NCBI RefSeq assembly: GCF_014596725.1
Contig: NZ_JACVEG010000004.1
Coordinates: 1-64,000, forward strand
Reading direction: 5' to 3'
Length of the DNA: 64,000 bases
From: Vibrio sp. Y2-5
GTDB lineage: Bacteria > Pseudomonadota > Gammaproteobacteria > Enterobacterales > Vibrionaceae
Shown here: in pieces, positions 24,904 through 33,850 of the stretch
How positions within the stretch are numbered: the first letter of the stretch is position 1
Layout: each line of letters opens with the position of its first letter
Position numbers and translations under genes: made by a program
The notes under the pieces: model-generated
Database searches by the model: none
Told to the model about the DNA's origin: nothing
The model's input: the letters and a program-made list of their open reading frames with translations, nothing else

Positions 24904-27456
24904 GTGGTGAAAAGTATCAAACCCGTCAAGCAAAAGAAAAATATAGCTTCTTTTATAAGCCATGCAATTGTGGTGGCGCTTGGTACTTTGATCATTATGG
25001 TACTGTTTCAGAGCTATCAAATTAGTAGTCGATTGATTGCCCAAGAAGTGATGAGAACTTCAAAACAGACGTCGAGCTTAATCCAAAGTTTGTTTGATTT
25101 TCGTCTTGCAACACTTCAGATACACCAAGACAGTAGCGCAAAAAATACAACTCTGGTTCAAGCAATTCACAGTGGAAAAGAAGAAGAGTTAGATCAATAT
25201 TTTCTCACAGTGGATCAACTTGAGCTTTCAAATACCCCAGACATTCGTTTTATCACCAATCAGAAAGAAATGCTTTGGGATGATGGAAACTCTCAGTTTT
25301 ATGGTATTGAAACCAAAGAACTAGGGAAAATAGTACGCAGAGTATCAACTAGCAGCAACTGGCACCTGATTAAGAGTCCTTCACAACTTGGTCCCACTTA
25401 TCTTTTAGTAAGAAGGTCTTCGATAGTTGATCCAGCCTCCGGTGAGGTTCTTGGTTTTCTTTATGTATCTATCGTGCTCAATGATAACTACGCGTTGATT
25501 GAAACAATCAAAGACAATAGCAATGCTCAAAATCTGGTACTGGCTGTAGATGAAAACATCTTGTCGTCGACCTTAAATGGCAATGATCTTTATACTGAGC
25601 AAGAGATCATTCGCAGTGTTACTGGTGAATCATTGGACGATAAGAACATCGTCAGCAAAACGATGTTGGAACTTGAAGGTGTACCCACTTATCTCGCGGT
25701 TTTTTCAGTTCAAAGCAACCAAAATGCATTGAAATTAAGAGACAGCTATTACTTTTGGATTGTGTTTGCGTTAATCGCTTTGCTTGGTGTAACCATTGTT
25801 ACTCGTTGGTGGTTGCACAAACGTATTAAACATGAAATCGATCAGCTGATGTCCTACACCCACAAAGTTGCGGTGCAGGGTAAAGAGTACTTCTTCCCGG
25901 GGTCATCAATTTATGAGTTTGATCATTTTGGGCGCACGCTTGAGAACACCTTCCAGCGTTTAACCGAACAAGAAAAGCAGTTCGAAGACCTGTTTAATTT
26001 CTCTCTTTCTCCGATCATTCTTTGGTCTACGGATGGTTACATTATTCGAATGAACCCTGCAGCTCAAAAGGAATTCATTGGCAAAAAAGGGGAAAGCAAG
26101 AGGTCGTTTAGAGCGCTGGAAAAACAACTTTTGCCTGATATTCAATCTGCAGCAACTGGTGATATATCAAAAGAAGTGATGACAGAAATCGACAAGAAGG
26201 TATTCCGTTGGAGTATCTCGCCTATTGTTATCGAAAACAAAATTGAGTCGATTATCACGCAGGGTCAAGACGTTACAAGTTTTGCCGAAGCAGAAAAGCA
26301 AAGTCGTTTAGCGCGAAAAGAAGCGGAAGAATCCGCAAGAGTCAGAGCCGACTTCTTAGCAAAAATGAGCCACGAATTACGCACGCCATTAAACGGTATT
26401 TTAGGTGTTTCCCAGTTATTAAAACGTTCGGTATCAAGCCCAGAGCAAATCGATCAACTCAATGTACTGTGCAGTAGTGGCGAGCATTTGCTTGCAGTAC
26501 TTAATGATATTCTCGATTTTTCCAAAATAGAGCAGGGACAGTTCCGTGTCCCATCTTCTGAGTTTCCACTAATTAATGTTGTTTCTGCTATTGCTCAAAT
26601 TTACAAGCCAATGTGCCAAGAAAAGAACTTGGCTTTTGATATCGAATCTGATGTTGAAGAAGGCGTAATTGTTAACAGCAATCAGGTTCGATTAAATCAG
26701 ATTCTATATAACATTATTAATAACGCTCTCAAGTTTACCTCTGAAGGTTCTATTTATGTTCGTATTTCTCTGAAATACGGCGACCCAGATCAGCTGCTTG
26801 TCACGGTCAAAGATACTGGTATTGGTATCAGAGAGTCTGACCTCAAGATCATTTTTGAGCCATTTATGCAGGCAGAACCGACAACGACACGGGAATATGG
26901 TGGTAGTGGGTTAGGTCTGGCTATTGTGCATAGCCTTGTTGAAATTCTCGGTGGCACCATCCAGGTAGCATCAGAGTATGGTAAAGGAACCCAATTTTCG
27001 GTTGCGCTACCGATAGAAGTTGTTTGTAGGAAAAGTATCTCAGACAAGAAACAAGAAGAAACTCAACGTTTTGCCTTATTTGATAATTCATTAAGAGTAT
27101 TGTTGGTTGAGGATAATCATACTAATGCGTTTATTGCTAGAGCGTTCTGTGAAAAGTATGGAATGGAAGTGGTGTGGGTCACAGATGGTTTACAGGCAAT
27201 AGAGAAAGCGAAAACGGAACACTACGACATCATTTTAATGGATAACCAATTACCTTATCTCGATGGCGTGGACGCAACTAAAGTTCTGAAGAAAGAGATG
27301 CAGCTAACCACGCCTGTTTTCGCTTGTACTGCCGATGGAATGGAGTCAACCCAACAAGCTTTTTTGGCTGCGGGCGCAGAGTATGTGATTGTTAAACCAA
27401 TAAGAGAAGAGAGCCTATATCAGGCATTAGTCCATTACAAACAAACCTATTGCTAG
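24904..27456 (+). CDS. luxQ: LuxQ, hybrid sensor kinase/phosphatase for autoinducer-2
   Basis: An 850-residue inner-membrane hybrid kinase. TM1 is at about 18-42, then a periplasmic PAS-like LuxP-contact domain and TM2 at about 282-302. Next come a HAMP-like linker, a cytoplasmic PAS domain (FNFSLSPIILWSTDGYIIRM), a HisKA domain with H490 in FLAKMSHELRTPLNGILG, an HATPase domain (GGSGLGLAIV) and a receiver domain with D780 in IILMDNQLPYLDG. Without AI-2 it acts as a kinase and feeds phosphate to LuxU and LuxO; with AI-2 it acts as a phosphatase. It begins with GTG in an operon with luxP. A long hairpin follows its stop. Confidence 0.95.
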   Translation: MVKSIKPVKQKKNIASFISHAIVVALGTLIIMVLFQSYQISSRLIAQEVMRTSKQTSSLIQSLFDFRLATLQIHQDSSAKNTTLVQAIHSGKEEELDQYFLTVDQLELSNTPDIRFITNQKEMLWDDGNSQFYGIETKELGKIVRRVSTSSNWHLIKSPSQLGPTYLLVRRSSIVDPASGEVLGFLYVSIVLNDNYALIETIKDNSNAQNLVLAVDENILSSTLNGNDLYTEQEIIRSVTGESLDDKNIVSKTMLELEGVPTYLAVFSVQSNQNALKLRDSYYFWIVFALIALLGVTIVTRWWLHKRIKHEIDQLMSYTHKVAVQGKEYFFPGSSIYEFDHFGRTLENTFQRLTEQEKQFEDLFNFSLSPIILWSTDGYIIRMNPAAQKEFIGKKGESKRSFRALEKQLLPDIQSAATGDISKEVMTEIDKKVFRWSISPIVIENKIESIITQGQDVTSFAEAEKQSRLARKEAEESARVRADFLAKMSHELRTPLNGILGVSQLLKRSVSSPEQIDQLNVLCSSGEHLLAVLNDILDFSKIEQGQFRVPSSEFPLINVVSAIAQIYKPMCQEKNLAFDIESDVEEGVIVNSNQVRLNQILYNIINNALKFTSEGSIYVRISLKYGDPDQLLVTVKDTGIGIRESDLKIIFEPFMQAEPTTTREYGGSGLGLAIVHSLVEILGGTIQVASEYGKGTQFSVALPIEVVCRKSISDKKQEETQRFALFDNSLRVLLVEDNHTNAFIARAFCEKYGMEVVWVTDGLQAIEKAKTEHYDIILMDNQLPYLDGVDATKVLKKEMQLTTPVFACTADGMESTQQAFLAAGAEYVIVKPIREESLYQALVHYKQTYC

Positions 27457-27457
27457 T

Positions 27458-27497
27458 GATATAGAACAGGTCTTTTAATTAGACATAGTTCTATATC
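27458..27497. terminator. Inverted repeat between convergent luxQ and the PilZ gene
   Basis: GATATAGAAC (27458-27467) pairs perfectly with GTTCTATATC (27488-27497); an inner GTCT/AGAC stem makes the hairpin longer. It begins just after the luxQ stop and covers the stop codon of the PilZ gene. No clear T-tract follows on either strand, so termination is likely but not typical. Confidence 0.5.
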
Positions 27498-28159
27498 GAA
27501 CCAGCTGAAAAAGCGTGCTCCAGTACTTCTTTTCTCATTTCGTCTGACATATCGATGGTTTCATCGAACTTAATACCTATCAAATGCCCTTTAGGCTCCC
27601 TACTGATTTTCACAATGTGACAGCCAAGACCCTCAGGAAGCGAAGTTATCAAATCGCAGCGGATATCGACTTTACTGCCAGTCTGTAACTCGTTTTCACC
27701 AGCGACAAAAATCCCACATCCAGAAACTGACAAATCCGCCATGGTGCCCGATACCTCATTGTCTATTGCGCTGATGCTGGCAGGTAGTGATATTGAATAA
27801 CGCTCATGCTCGCGAATCGTTTTCGTCGCAAAATGTTTTGGTGGGCGTAAGAATAAGAGATTAAAAGGTCGTCTAATAGACTGATAAGTTGAGGTTTTAA
27901 ATGCAACAATATGACCGTAGTCTTTGTTGCAGATACCTCTCACTACGGTTTGTACGTTGGAAAGCTTACGCATGACCAGTAATTCCAAAGCTTTAATTGG
28001 AAGGTCAAGGATCAAATAATGCTGCGTCTTATGTCCGACAAGTGTAGTTGTGAAATCGTAAGTGTCGTTGGGACCGAATTGAAAACTGACTGACAGTTTC
28101 ATGCCAATTTGAAGAAATTTTCCGAGTTCATCGATATTATTAGAACTTGATGTCGACAT
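27491..28159 (-). CDS. PilZ-domain c-di-GMP binding protein (PlzE-like)
   Basis: A 222-residue protein with an N-terminal YcgR-like beta domain (about 10-110) and a C-terminal PilZ domain. The c-di-GMP signature is complete: R116xxxR120 in IREHERYSI and D142-S144-G147 in ADLSVSGCGI. V. cholerae has a PilZ protein next to luxQ (VCA0735, called PlzE as I recall), so this is probably the orthologue. It would carry a c-di-GMP signal to motility or biofilm targets that are not known. A small dyad, AAAATTC/GAATTTT (28223-28239), lies about 65 bases upstream. It is convergent with luxQ. Confidence 0.9.
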   Translation of the reverse strand: MSTSSSNNIDELGKFLQIGMKLSVSFQFGPNDTYDFTTTLVGHKTQHYLILDLPIKALELLVMRKLSNVQTVVRGICNKDYGHIVAFKTSTYQSIRRPFNLLFLRPPKHFATKTIREHERYSISLPASISAIDNEVSGTMADLSVSGCGIFVAGENELQTGSKVDIRCDLITSLPEGLGCHIVKISREPKGHLIGIKFDETIDMSDEMRKEVLEHAFSAGSI

Positions 28160-28296
28160 ATTTATTATAACCCTGCCGTGTCGTTTTTATTATTGAGAAC
28201 GGTATAAGGTTGAGTATATTACAAAATTCTTCGAATTTTAGTCTATTCTAAATTAAATATGACGACATCATTTTGGGAAAGTGACCTAACGCTCAA

Positions 28297-28821
28297 CTAG
28301 TAATTGAAGCGTACGCCCATCGCGATCTGAGGTCCCCAGATACCAGCGTTTCTTGCTTCAGCACTCAATGACAACTGGTCAGTTGAATGGAAACGGACGC
28401 CACCAATAAATACACCGCTTTCATCGGCGCGGCCAATTTTAGCGTGAACTTCAAGTTGGTTAGTCAACCATACTCGGCCACCAATGTTCAACTCGTAAAC
28501 AAATTCAGAATCATCACCTTCTTCTTCGGTATAATTTACGTGATGCAGCAACATTTGTCCGTATACATCTATGAATTGATTAACCGGACCATTGAAACCA
28601 ATACCGCCAGCCACATCCCAATCGTTATCAAAGCGAGTATCCGCGCGTAAGATAAAGTGAGAGTTATCGGTAAAATTGGTACTAAATTCACCGCCGAACG
28701 ACTCAGGGCTAATTGCAGTTCTAACTTCAAGAAAGTTGTAGCTAAAGTTGTTCGCCATAGCGGTGTTTGGTGCTGCAAAAGCAAAACCAATTAAACTTAA
28801 AAGACCTGCCTTTTTAAACAT
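28297..28821 (-). CDS. Small outer-membrane beta-barrel protein
   Basis: A 174-residue secreted protein. The signal peptide ends at NTAMA; the mature part shows alternating strands (NFSYNFLEVRTAI, FILRADTRFDNDWDVAGGIGF, VWLTNQLEVHAKIG) and ends in an aromatic barrel strand (IAMGVRFNY). An eight-stranded barrel of the OmpA/OprF-like size fits. No function can be named. The frame is open to 28887, but the ATG at 28821 begins a proper signal peptide and has AGGA upstream. It is a single gene. Confidence 0.75.
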   Translation of the reverse strand: MFKKAGLLSLIGFAFAAPNTAMANNFSYNFLEVRTAISPESFGGEFSTNFTDNSHFILRADTRFDNDWDVAGGIGFNGPVNQFIDVYGQMLLHHVNYTEEEGDDSEFVYELNIGGRVWLTNQLEVHAKIGRADESGVFIGGVRFHSTDQLSLSAEARNAGIWGPQIAMGVRFNY

Positions 28822-29042
28822 AAGTGTATTCGTCCTGAGTGAATTAAAATGTAAAGATACATTATTTATAAGCAAATTACAGGCCATTGTATCCTAACTA
28901 ATAAAAGGTGATTAAAAAATTTGATGAATGTAAGGTTTGTTTGCTGTTTACCTGGTCTATTTTTGCGTCATTCGTTTTGATATTCAGGACATTAGCTCAA
29001 ATTTGGGTATAGTATGTCTAAAAATGCTGTTTAAGAAACACG

Positions 29043-30524
29043 ATGAAAATGAAGACTCAAGCTCTAATGGTACAAGGTACCACTTCTGATGCTGGCAAAA
29101 GCGTATTAGTGGCAGGTTTATGCCGAGTATTGGTAAGACGAGGCTGCAAAGTTGCGCCATTTAAACCACAAAACATGGCCTTGAACAGTGCGGTTACCGC
29201 AGATGGCGGTGAAATTGGCCGCGCTCAGGCTGTGCAGGCTCTTGCGTGTGGTATTGAGGCTTCAGTTCATATGAACCCTGTTTTGCTCAAGCCTAATTCA
29301 GATACAGGTGCACAAGTTATTTTGCAAGGCAGAGCACTCTCGAATATGGAAGCCCAGAGCTATCATGACTATAAGAAAGTCGCGATGGAGACGGTTCTTG
29401 ATTCATTTGGAAAACTGCAACAACAGTATGAATATATTGTGATAGAAGGGGCGGGCAGCCCAGCAGAAGTGAACTTACGAGAGAACGATATTGCCAATAT
29501 GGGGTTTGCAGAGTCGGCAGATGTTCCTGTAATCATTATTGCCGATATAGATAGAGGCGGCGTTTTTGCTCACCTTTATGGGACCTTGGCTCTGTTATCT
29601 GAGTCTGAACAAGCGAGAGTTAAAGGTTTTGTTATTAACCGCTTCAGAGGTGATATTGCACTTTTGCAGTCAGGGCTGGATTGGCTGGAAGAAAAAACAG
29701 GCAAGCCTGTACTTGGCGTTCTACCTTATTTGCACGGTTTTGATTTAGAAGCAGAAGACGCTATTACTGCGCTTCAAGTTAAGGGTGACCAAACAAAGCT
29801 TAAGGTGGTTGTTCCGGTCTTTACTCGTATTAGTAACCATACCGATTTTGATGCGCTGAGGCTAAATCCTGATATTGACCTGCGTTATATCGGTAAAGGC
29901 GAGAAACTTCAGCATGCTGACCTCATCATTTTACCCGGTAGCAAATCTACTCGTGCGGATATGGAATACTTGCGTTCGCAAGGCTGGGATAAAGACATAC
30001 AACGTCATATTCGTCTTGGCGGTAAGGTAATGGGAATATGTGGTGGCTATCAGATGCTTGGGCATTGGATACACGATCCAGATGGTGTTGAGGGTGAAGC
30101 GGGCTGTTCGAAAGGACTTGGTTTGTTGGAGATGGAAACCACATTAACTTCACAAAAACAACTGACGAATGTTAAAGGTACTATCCACCTCAATGGCGAA
30201 AGCGCCCGTGTCTCCGGTTATGAAATTCACGTTGGCATATCCGAAGTTGCGGTAGACGCGCAACTAGAGTCTCTTATTGCTCTTGATAGTGGCAGTAATG
30301 ATGGACTCGTCAGTCCGTGCGGTCAGATCCTAGGAACTTACCTGCATGGTGTCTTTGATGAGTTTGAAGCTGCGAGTTTGATTTGCCGTTGGGCAGGTGC
30401 AGAACAATTACAAGAATATGATCATGTGGCGACGAAAGAGTCGGCAATCAATAGAATTGCCGATGCTATTGAAGAGCATATGAATTGGCGTTCCTTATGG
30501 GACGGAGCATGCAAGGTTAAATAA
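29043..30524 (+). CDS. cobQ: Cobyric acid synthase CobQ
   Basis: A 493-residue amidotransferase that amidates adenosyl-cobyrinate a,c-diamide to cobyric acid in cobalamin synthesis. The N-terminal ATP-binding domain begins [22 protein letters not shown]. The C-terminal glutaminase-like domain has C333 in [12 protein letters not shown] and the histidine in [10 protein letters not shown]. The ATG at 29043 is the most likely start (29049 also possible). No other cobalamin gene is in the window. It is the first gene of an apparent operon with modABC: the modA start is one base past its stop. Confidence 0.93.
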   Translation: MKMKTQALMVQGTTSDAGKSVLVAGLCRVLVRRGCKVAPFKPQNMALNSAVTADGGEIGRAQAVQALACGIEASVHMNPVLLKPNSDTGAQVILQGRALSNMEAQSYHDYKKVAMETVLDSFGKLQQQYEYIVIEGAGSPAEVNLRENDIANMGFAESADVPVIIIADIDRGGVFAHLYGTLALLSESEQARVKGFVINRFRGDIALLQSGLDWLEEKTGKPVLGVLPYLHGFDLEAEDAITALQVKGDQTKLKVVVPVFTRISNHTDFDALRLNPDIDLRYIGKGEKLQHADLIILPGSKSTRADMEYLRSQGWDKDIQRHIRLGGKVMGICGGYQMLGHWIHDPDGVEGEAGCSKGLGLLEMETTLTSQKQLTNVKGTIHLNGESARVSGYEIHVGISEVAVDAQLESLIALDSGSNDGLVSPCGQILGTYLHGVFDEFEAASLICRWAGAEQLQEYDHVATKESAINRIADAIEEHMNWRSLWDGACKVK

Positions 30525-30525
30525 A

Positions 30526-31299
30526 ATGAAGCAGATCATATTTTGGCTAGGATTACTCCTTTGTAGTCATTCAGTTTTGGCCAAAGATACCGTTACAATC
30601 TACGCTGCATCCTCAATGACCAATGCTGTTGGCGATTTGGTCGATGCTTATAAACAGCAGTATGATAGTGACGTTGTAACTGTGTTCGGTGGTTCTTCCT
30701 CGTTAGCCCGTCAGATTGAAAGCGGCGCTCCGGCGGATGTTTTTCTTTCGGCGAATGAAAAGTGGGTAAGTTACCTCATCAACAATAAGTTGGTTGAATC
30801 AGACAAAGTTTCGTTGATAGCCGGTAACCAACTGGTGTTGATAAAACCTGTGAGTTCACCAACACAGTCATTCGAATTAGGTCAAATTGAAGAGTGGGCT
30901 AGAGTGCTTGAGGATTCTCGAATAGCAGTGGGGAATACGGATTCTGTACCCGTCGGTATTTATGCTAAAGAGGCGCTATCTAACTTAGGAGTCTGGAGTG
31001 ATGTTAGATCCAAATTGGCTCAGACAAATAACGTTCGCAGTGCATTGGCGTTGGTTGAGCGTGGTGAATCGGCGTTAGGTATCGTCTATAGAACGGATGC
31101 ATTGCTTTCTGAAAAAGTGACTATTGTTCAGGTATTTGAATCGTCACTGCATGGAACAATACATTACCCATTGGTACAACTTAACGACAAGTTAAGCAGC
31201 AAACAGCTGGTGGATTTTATTCAGTCTGATGAGGCCAAAACCATACTAAATAAATACGGATTCCGTACAAACATGGGAAATGAGAAATTTGCTCAGTGA
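30526..31299 (+). CDS. modA: ModA, periplasmic molybdate-binding protein
   Basis: A 257-residue periplasmic binding protein for molybdate or tungstate. The signal peptide ends at SHSVLA. The binding segments are typical: TIYAASSMTNAVGDL, GGSSSLARQIESGAPADVFLSAN, GNTDSVPVGIYAKEAL and ESALGIVYRTDA. It delivers the anion to the ModBC transporter. It starts one base after cobQ, and its 3' end overlaps modB by 20 bases. Confidence 0.95.
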   Translation: MKQIIFWLGLLLCSHSVLAKDTVTIYAASSMTNAVGDLVDAYKQQYDSDVVTVFGGSSSLARQIESGAPADVFLSANEKWVSYLINNKLVESDKVSLIAGNQLVLIKPVSSPTQSFELGQIEEWARVLEDSRIAVGNTDSVPVGIYAKEALSNLGVWSDVRSKLAQTNNVRSALALVERGESALGIVYRTDALLSEKVTIVQVFESSLHGTIHYPLVQLNDKLSSKQLVDFIQSDEAKTILNKYGFRTNMGNEKFAQ

Positions 31300-31996
31300 C
31301 TTTGTGCTCAGTGATTATGAGTTAACCGCACTGCTATTAAGTTTGAAAGTTGCCGCACACGCCGTTGTGTGGCTGCTACCAATCGGGGTACTACTTGGTT
31401 GGGTGCTTGCACGCAAAGAGTTTGTTGGAAAAAGCGTGTTAGATAGCCTGATTCATTTGCCCTTAGTACTTCCGCCAGTCGTGATCGGTTATTTACTATT
31501 AGTCTCGATGGGGCGGAAAGGCGTTATTGGTAGCTGGTTATATGACTGGTTCGGCGTTTCTTTTAGTTTTAGCTGGCGCGGGGCTGTTTTGGCTTGTGTG
31601 GTAGTGTCACTCCCTTTGATGGTGCGAGCGATTCGTTTAAGTGTAGAAAGCATTGATCTTAAGCTTGAACAAGCGGCAAAAACGCTTGGTGCATCGCCTA
31701 TAAAGGTATTTTTTACGATTACCTTGCCTTTAACTTTGCCAGGCGTAATAACAGGAATCATGCTTGCCTTTGCAAGAAGCCTAGGAGAGTTTGGCGCGAC
31801 GATAAGTTTTGTTTCCAATATTCCCGCCGAAACTCAAACGATTCCGTTAGCTATGTTTACCTTCCTTGAAACACCGGGAGAAGAGATGGCGGCCGCGCGC
31901 TTATGTATTATTTCAATCGTTATCGCGCTTTTATCACTTTTAACTTCAGAATGGGTAAGTCGACGAGTAAGACGTCGGTTAGGAGTGACTCAATGA
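31280..31996 (+). CDS. modB: ModB, molybdate ABC transporter permease
   Basis: A 238-residue inner-membrane permease with five or six helices. The ABC-coupling loop is EQAAKTLGASPIKVFFTITLPLTLPG, the usual EAA motif, followed by ARSLGEFGATISF, which is characteristic of ModB. The ATG at 31280 lies inside modA and has GGGA upstream, so translation is probably coupled. Its stop overlaps the modC start. Confidence 0.95.
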   Translation: MRNLLSDFVLSDYELTALLLSLKVAAHAVVWLLPIGVLLGWVLARKEFVGKSVLDSLIHLPLVLPPVVIGYLLLVSMGRKGVIGSWLYDWFGVSFSFSWRGAVLACVVVSLPLMVRAIRLSVESIDLKLEQAAKTLGASPIKVFFTITLPLTLPGVITGIMLAFARSLGEFGATISFVSNIPAETQTIPLAMFTFLETPGEEMAAARLCIISIVIALLSLLTSEWVSRRVRRRLGVTQ

Positions 31997-33105
31997 GCCA
32001 AGGTATTGCGGTTACTTTTAGAAAGCATCTTGAAGACGTTGAGATGGATGTGAGTTTTGTCGCGCCCAGTCATGGTATTACTGCAATTTTCGGACGTTCT
32101 GGAGCCGGAAAAACCTCGATAGTGAATGCTGTAAGTGGTTTGTTAAGCCCTGATTCGGGTGACATCGTTGTGAATGGACGAACCTTATTTGATAGTAAAC
32201 AGGGCACTAACATTGCGGTTGAAATGCGTAATCTTGGTTACGTGTTTCAAGAACCACGACTTTTCCCGCATTACACTGTTGAGGGTAACCTACGTTACGG
32301 TATCAAAGAAAAAGACGAAGATTATTTCAACTCCATTGTTGAATTATTGTCTTTAGAGCAGATGTTGACTCGTTATCCCAAAGCACTTTCAGGTGGAGAG
32401 AAGCAGCGCGTTGCAATAGGCAGAGCATTACTGTCAAAACCCGACTTATTGCTCATGGATGAACCTTTAGCTTCTCTAGATTTACCTCGTAAACGTGAAG
32501 TTATGCCTTTCTTAGAGATGTTATCTAAGCAAGTGAAAATTCCTATTTTTTATGTGTCACACAGTTTGAGTGAAATTCTCAGATTGGCAGATCATCTAAT
32601 CGTGGTCGATCAAGGAAAGGTTGTCTCAGATGGAAAGATAGAAGATGTCTGGTCATCAAAAGTGATGCGCCCTTGGCAATCTTTTAGTGAGCAAAGTACA
32701 TTATTTTCAGCGACGGTTAGCCAGCACAATCTGGAATATGGTTTGACTCAATTGCAATTCGTAGAAGGGTTAACATTTTGGGTTCAACAAGTCGATGCAG
32801 ATGTTGGCTCAACCGTTCGTCTGCAAATTAGAGCAAATGACGTTTCCATCGCTCTAAATAAAAATGAGCAATCTTCCATTCGAAACATCCTGCCTGCTCG
32901 TATCGCGAGTATTGAATATCAGCAATATGGTGACAATAAAAAAAGTGTCGCTGTAAAACTGGATTTGAAGCAAGGTTGCTATTTATGGGCAACGATAACG
33001 AAATGGGCGTTGGACGATCTTAAGTTACAAGAAGGTATGGAGGTTTTCGCGCAGATCAAAGGGGTGAGTGTCTCACAAAGAGATATTGCGATTACTCATC
33101 TTTGA
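31993..33105 (+). CDS. modC: ModC, molybdate ABC transporter ATPase
   Basis: A 370-residue ATPase. Walker A is FGRSGAGKTSIVN, the signature is LSGGEKQRVAIGRAL, Walker B is LLLMDEPLASLD and the switch histidine is in FYVSHSLSEI. The C-terminal TOBE/Mop-like domain (about 290-370) can bind molybdate. The frame is open much further upstream within modB, but the ATG at 31993 has AGGAG eight bases before it and overlaps the modB stop (ATGA). It ends the cobQ-modABC operon; a convergent gene starts its 3' end 16 bases later. Confidence 0.95.
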   Translation: MSQGIAVTFRKHLEDVEMDVSFVAPSHGITAIFGRSGAGKTSIVNAVSGLLSPDSGDIVVNGRTLFDSKQGTNIAVEMRNLGYVFQEPRLFPHYTVEGNLRYGIKEKDEDYFNSIVELLSLEQMLTRYPKALSGGEKQRVAIGRALLSKPDLLLMDEPLASLDLPRKREVMPFLEMLSKQVKIPIFYVSHSLSEILRLADHLIVVDQGKVVSDGKIEDVWSSKVMRPWQSFSEQSTLFSATVSQHNLEYGLTQLQFVEGLTFWVQQVDADVGSTVRLQIRANDVSIALNKNEQSSIRNILPARIASIEYQQYGDNKKSVAVKLDLKQGCYLWATITKWALDDLKLQEGMEVFAQIKGVSVSQRDIAITHL

Positions 33106-33121
33106 TATAGGTAAGTGAAGG

Positions 33122-33409
33122 TTAGATATGGATATCAAGTAAACTGCCGATCATATCTTGCTCGCGTTGAATAACATTGGCACCGACGCGATTATATTGA
33201 GCCGCTTGGTTTAACTTCAACATAGGCTCAATATCGCTCTGAGAACGATGGGCTTTTTTATGTTCGATGGCATTGAATTTTAGCGCGTCATTGTTCGAAA
33301 AGTCATTCTTGAACGAATTGGACTCTTGAATATCTCTTGCTGCTTCGTCAGCCATTTTATATGACTGCTGAACAATAGGGTAACCAGACTGTAGAGATGA
33401 AATTGACAT
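33122..33409 (-). CDS. Small protein resembling the two ends of a flagellar rod protein
   Basis: A 95-residue protein I cannot place in a named family. Its N-terminus (MSISSLQSGYPIVQQSYKMADEA) resembles the N-terminal helix of flagellar rod/hook proteins. Its C-terminus (LNQAAQYNRVGANVIQREQD, then MIGSLLDI) resembles the C-terminal helix of FlgB/FlgC/FlgG-type proteins (MxxAQRxYxANAKVIxTxDxM). The domain that normally lies between them is replaced by about 40 polar residues. No signal peptide, as for rod proteins, which leave by the flagellar export apparatus. Whether it enters a flagellum is unknown; no flagellar gene is in the window. Confidence 0.65.
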   Translation of the reverse strand: MSISSLQSGYPIVQQSYKMADEAARDIQESNSFKNDFSNNDALKFNAIEHKKAHRSQSDIEPMLKLNQAAQYNRVGANVIQREQDMIGSLLDIHI

Positions 33410-33483
33410 ACGCTAATCCTTCTTAGTGATAAAAGCTTATGCCTTGTTCATTTATTATGCAAGTTAATGGCTTGCAAACGTAG

Positions 33484-33645
33484 TTATGAAAACAACTTAG
33501 AGATAAGTTCCAACTCTTCAGACGTCACCAGCTCAGACTTTTCAACTTCAAGAGAATGAGAAATTGCACCTTGCAGAGCACGCAATTGCTGAGGCGTCAA
33601 CTGTTGTAGCTGTGATTTAAAATTATCAAACTGAACACTGTTCAT
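33484..33645 (-). CDS. Small hypothetical protein
   Basis: A 53-residue helical protein (MNSVQFDNFKSQLQQLTPQQ, then LRALQGAI, SHSLEVEKSELVTSEELELI). The start at 33645 has AGGA seven bases upstream, which supports a real gene although the frame is open further to 33705. The LTPQQLRALQ pattern resembles the N-terminal region of some transposases and small DNA-binding proteins, but nothing else of a transposon is present. Function unknown. Confidence 0.6.
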   Translation of the reverse strand: MNSVQFDNFKSQLQQLTPQQLRALQGAISHSLEVEKSELVTSEELELISKLFS

Positions 33646-33813
33646 TCTAATATCCTGCAATAACCTATTTTCACTTCTCGCGATGGTCTTATGATTCATG
33701 AGCACTTAAACCTTACTGTGTAAGATAAGACTGATGTTCATGTTAGTATTCGTGTTGATGCTTATGTCCGAAAAGTGTCAGATTATGCGCCTATTAGTGT
33801 AAAAAATAAGCAT

Positions 33814-33843
33814 GTGGGTGTCATTTTACTCAATGACACCCAC
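33814..33843 (-). terminator. Terminator after yccS
   Basis: A twelve-pair stem: GTGGGTGTCATT (33814-33825), loop TTACTC, AATGACACCCAC (33832-33843). On the minus strand it is followed by a TTATTTTTT tract within ten bases. It lies eight bases past the yccS stop. Confidence 0.82.
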
Positions 33844-33850
33844 GGTGGCG

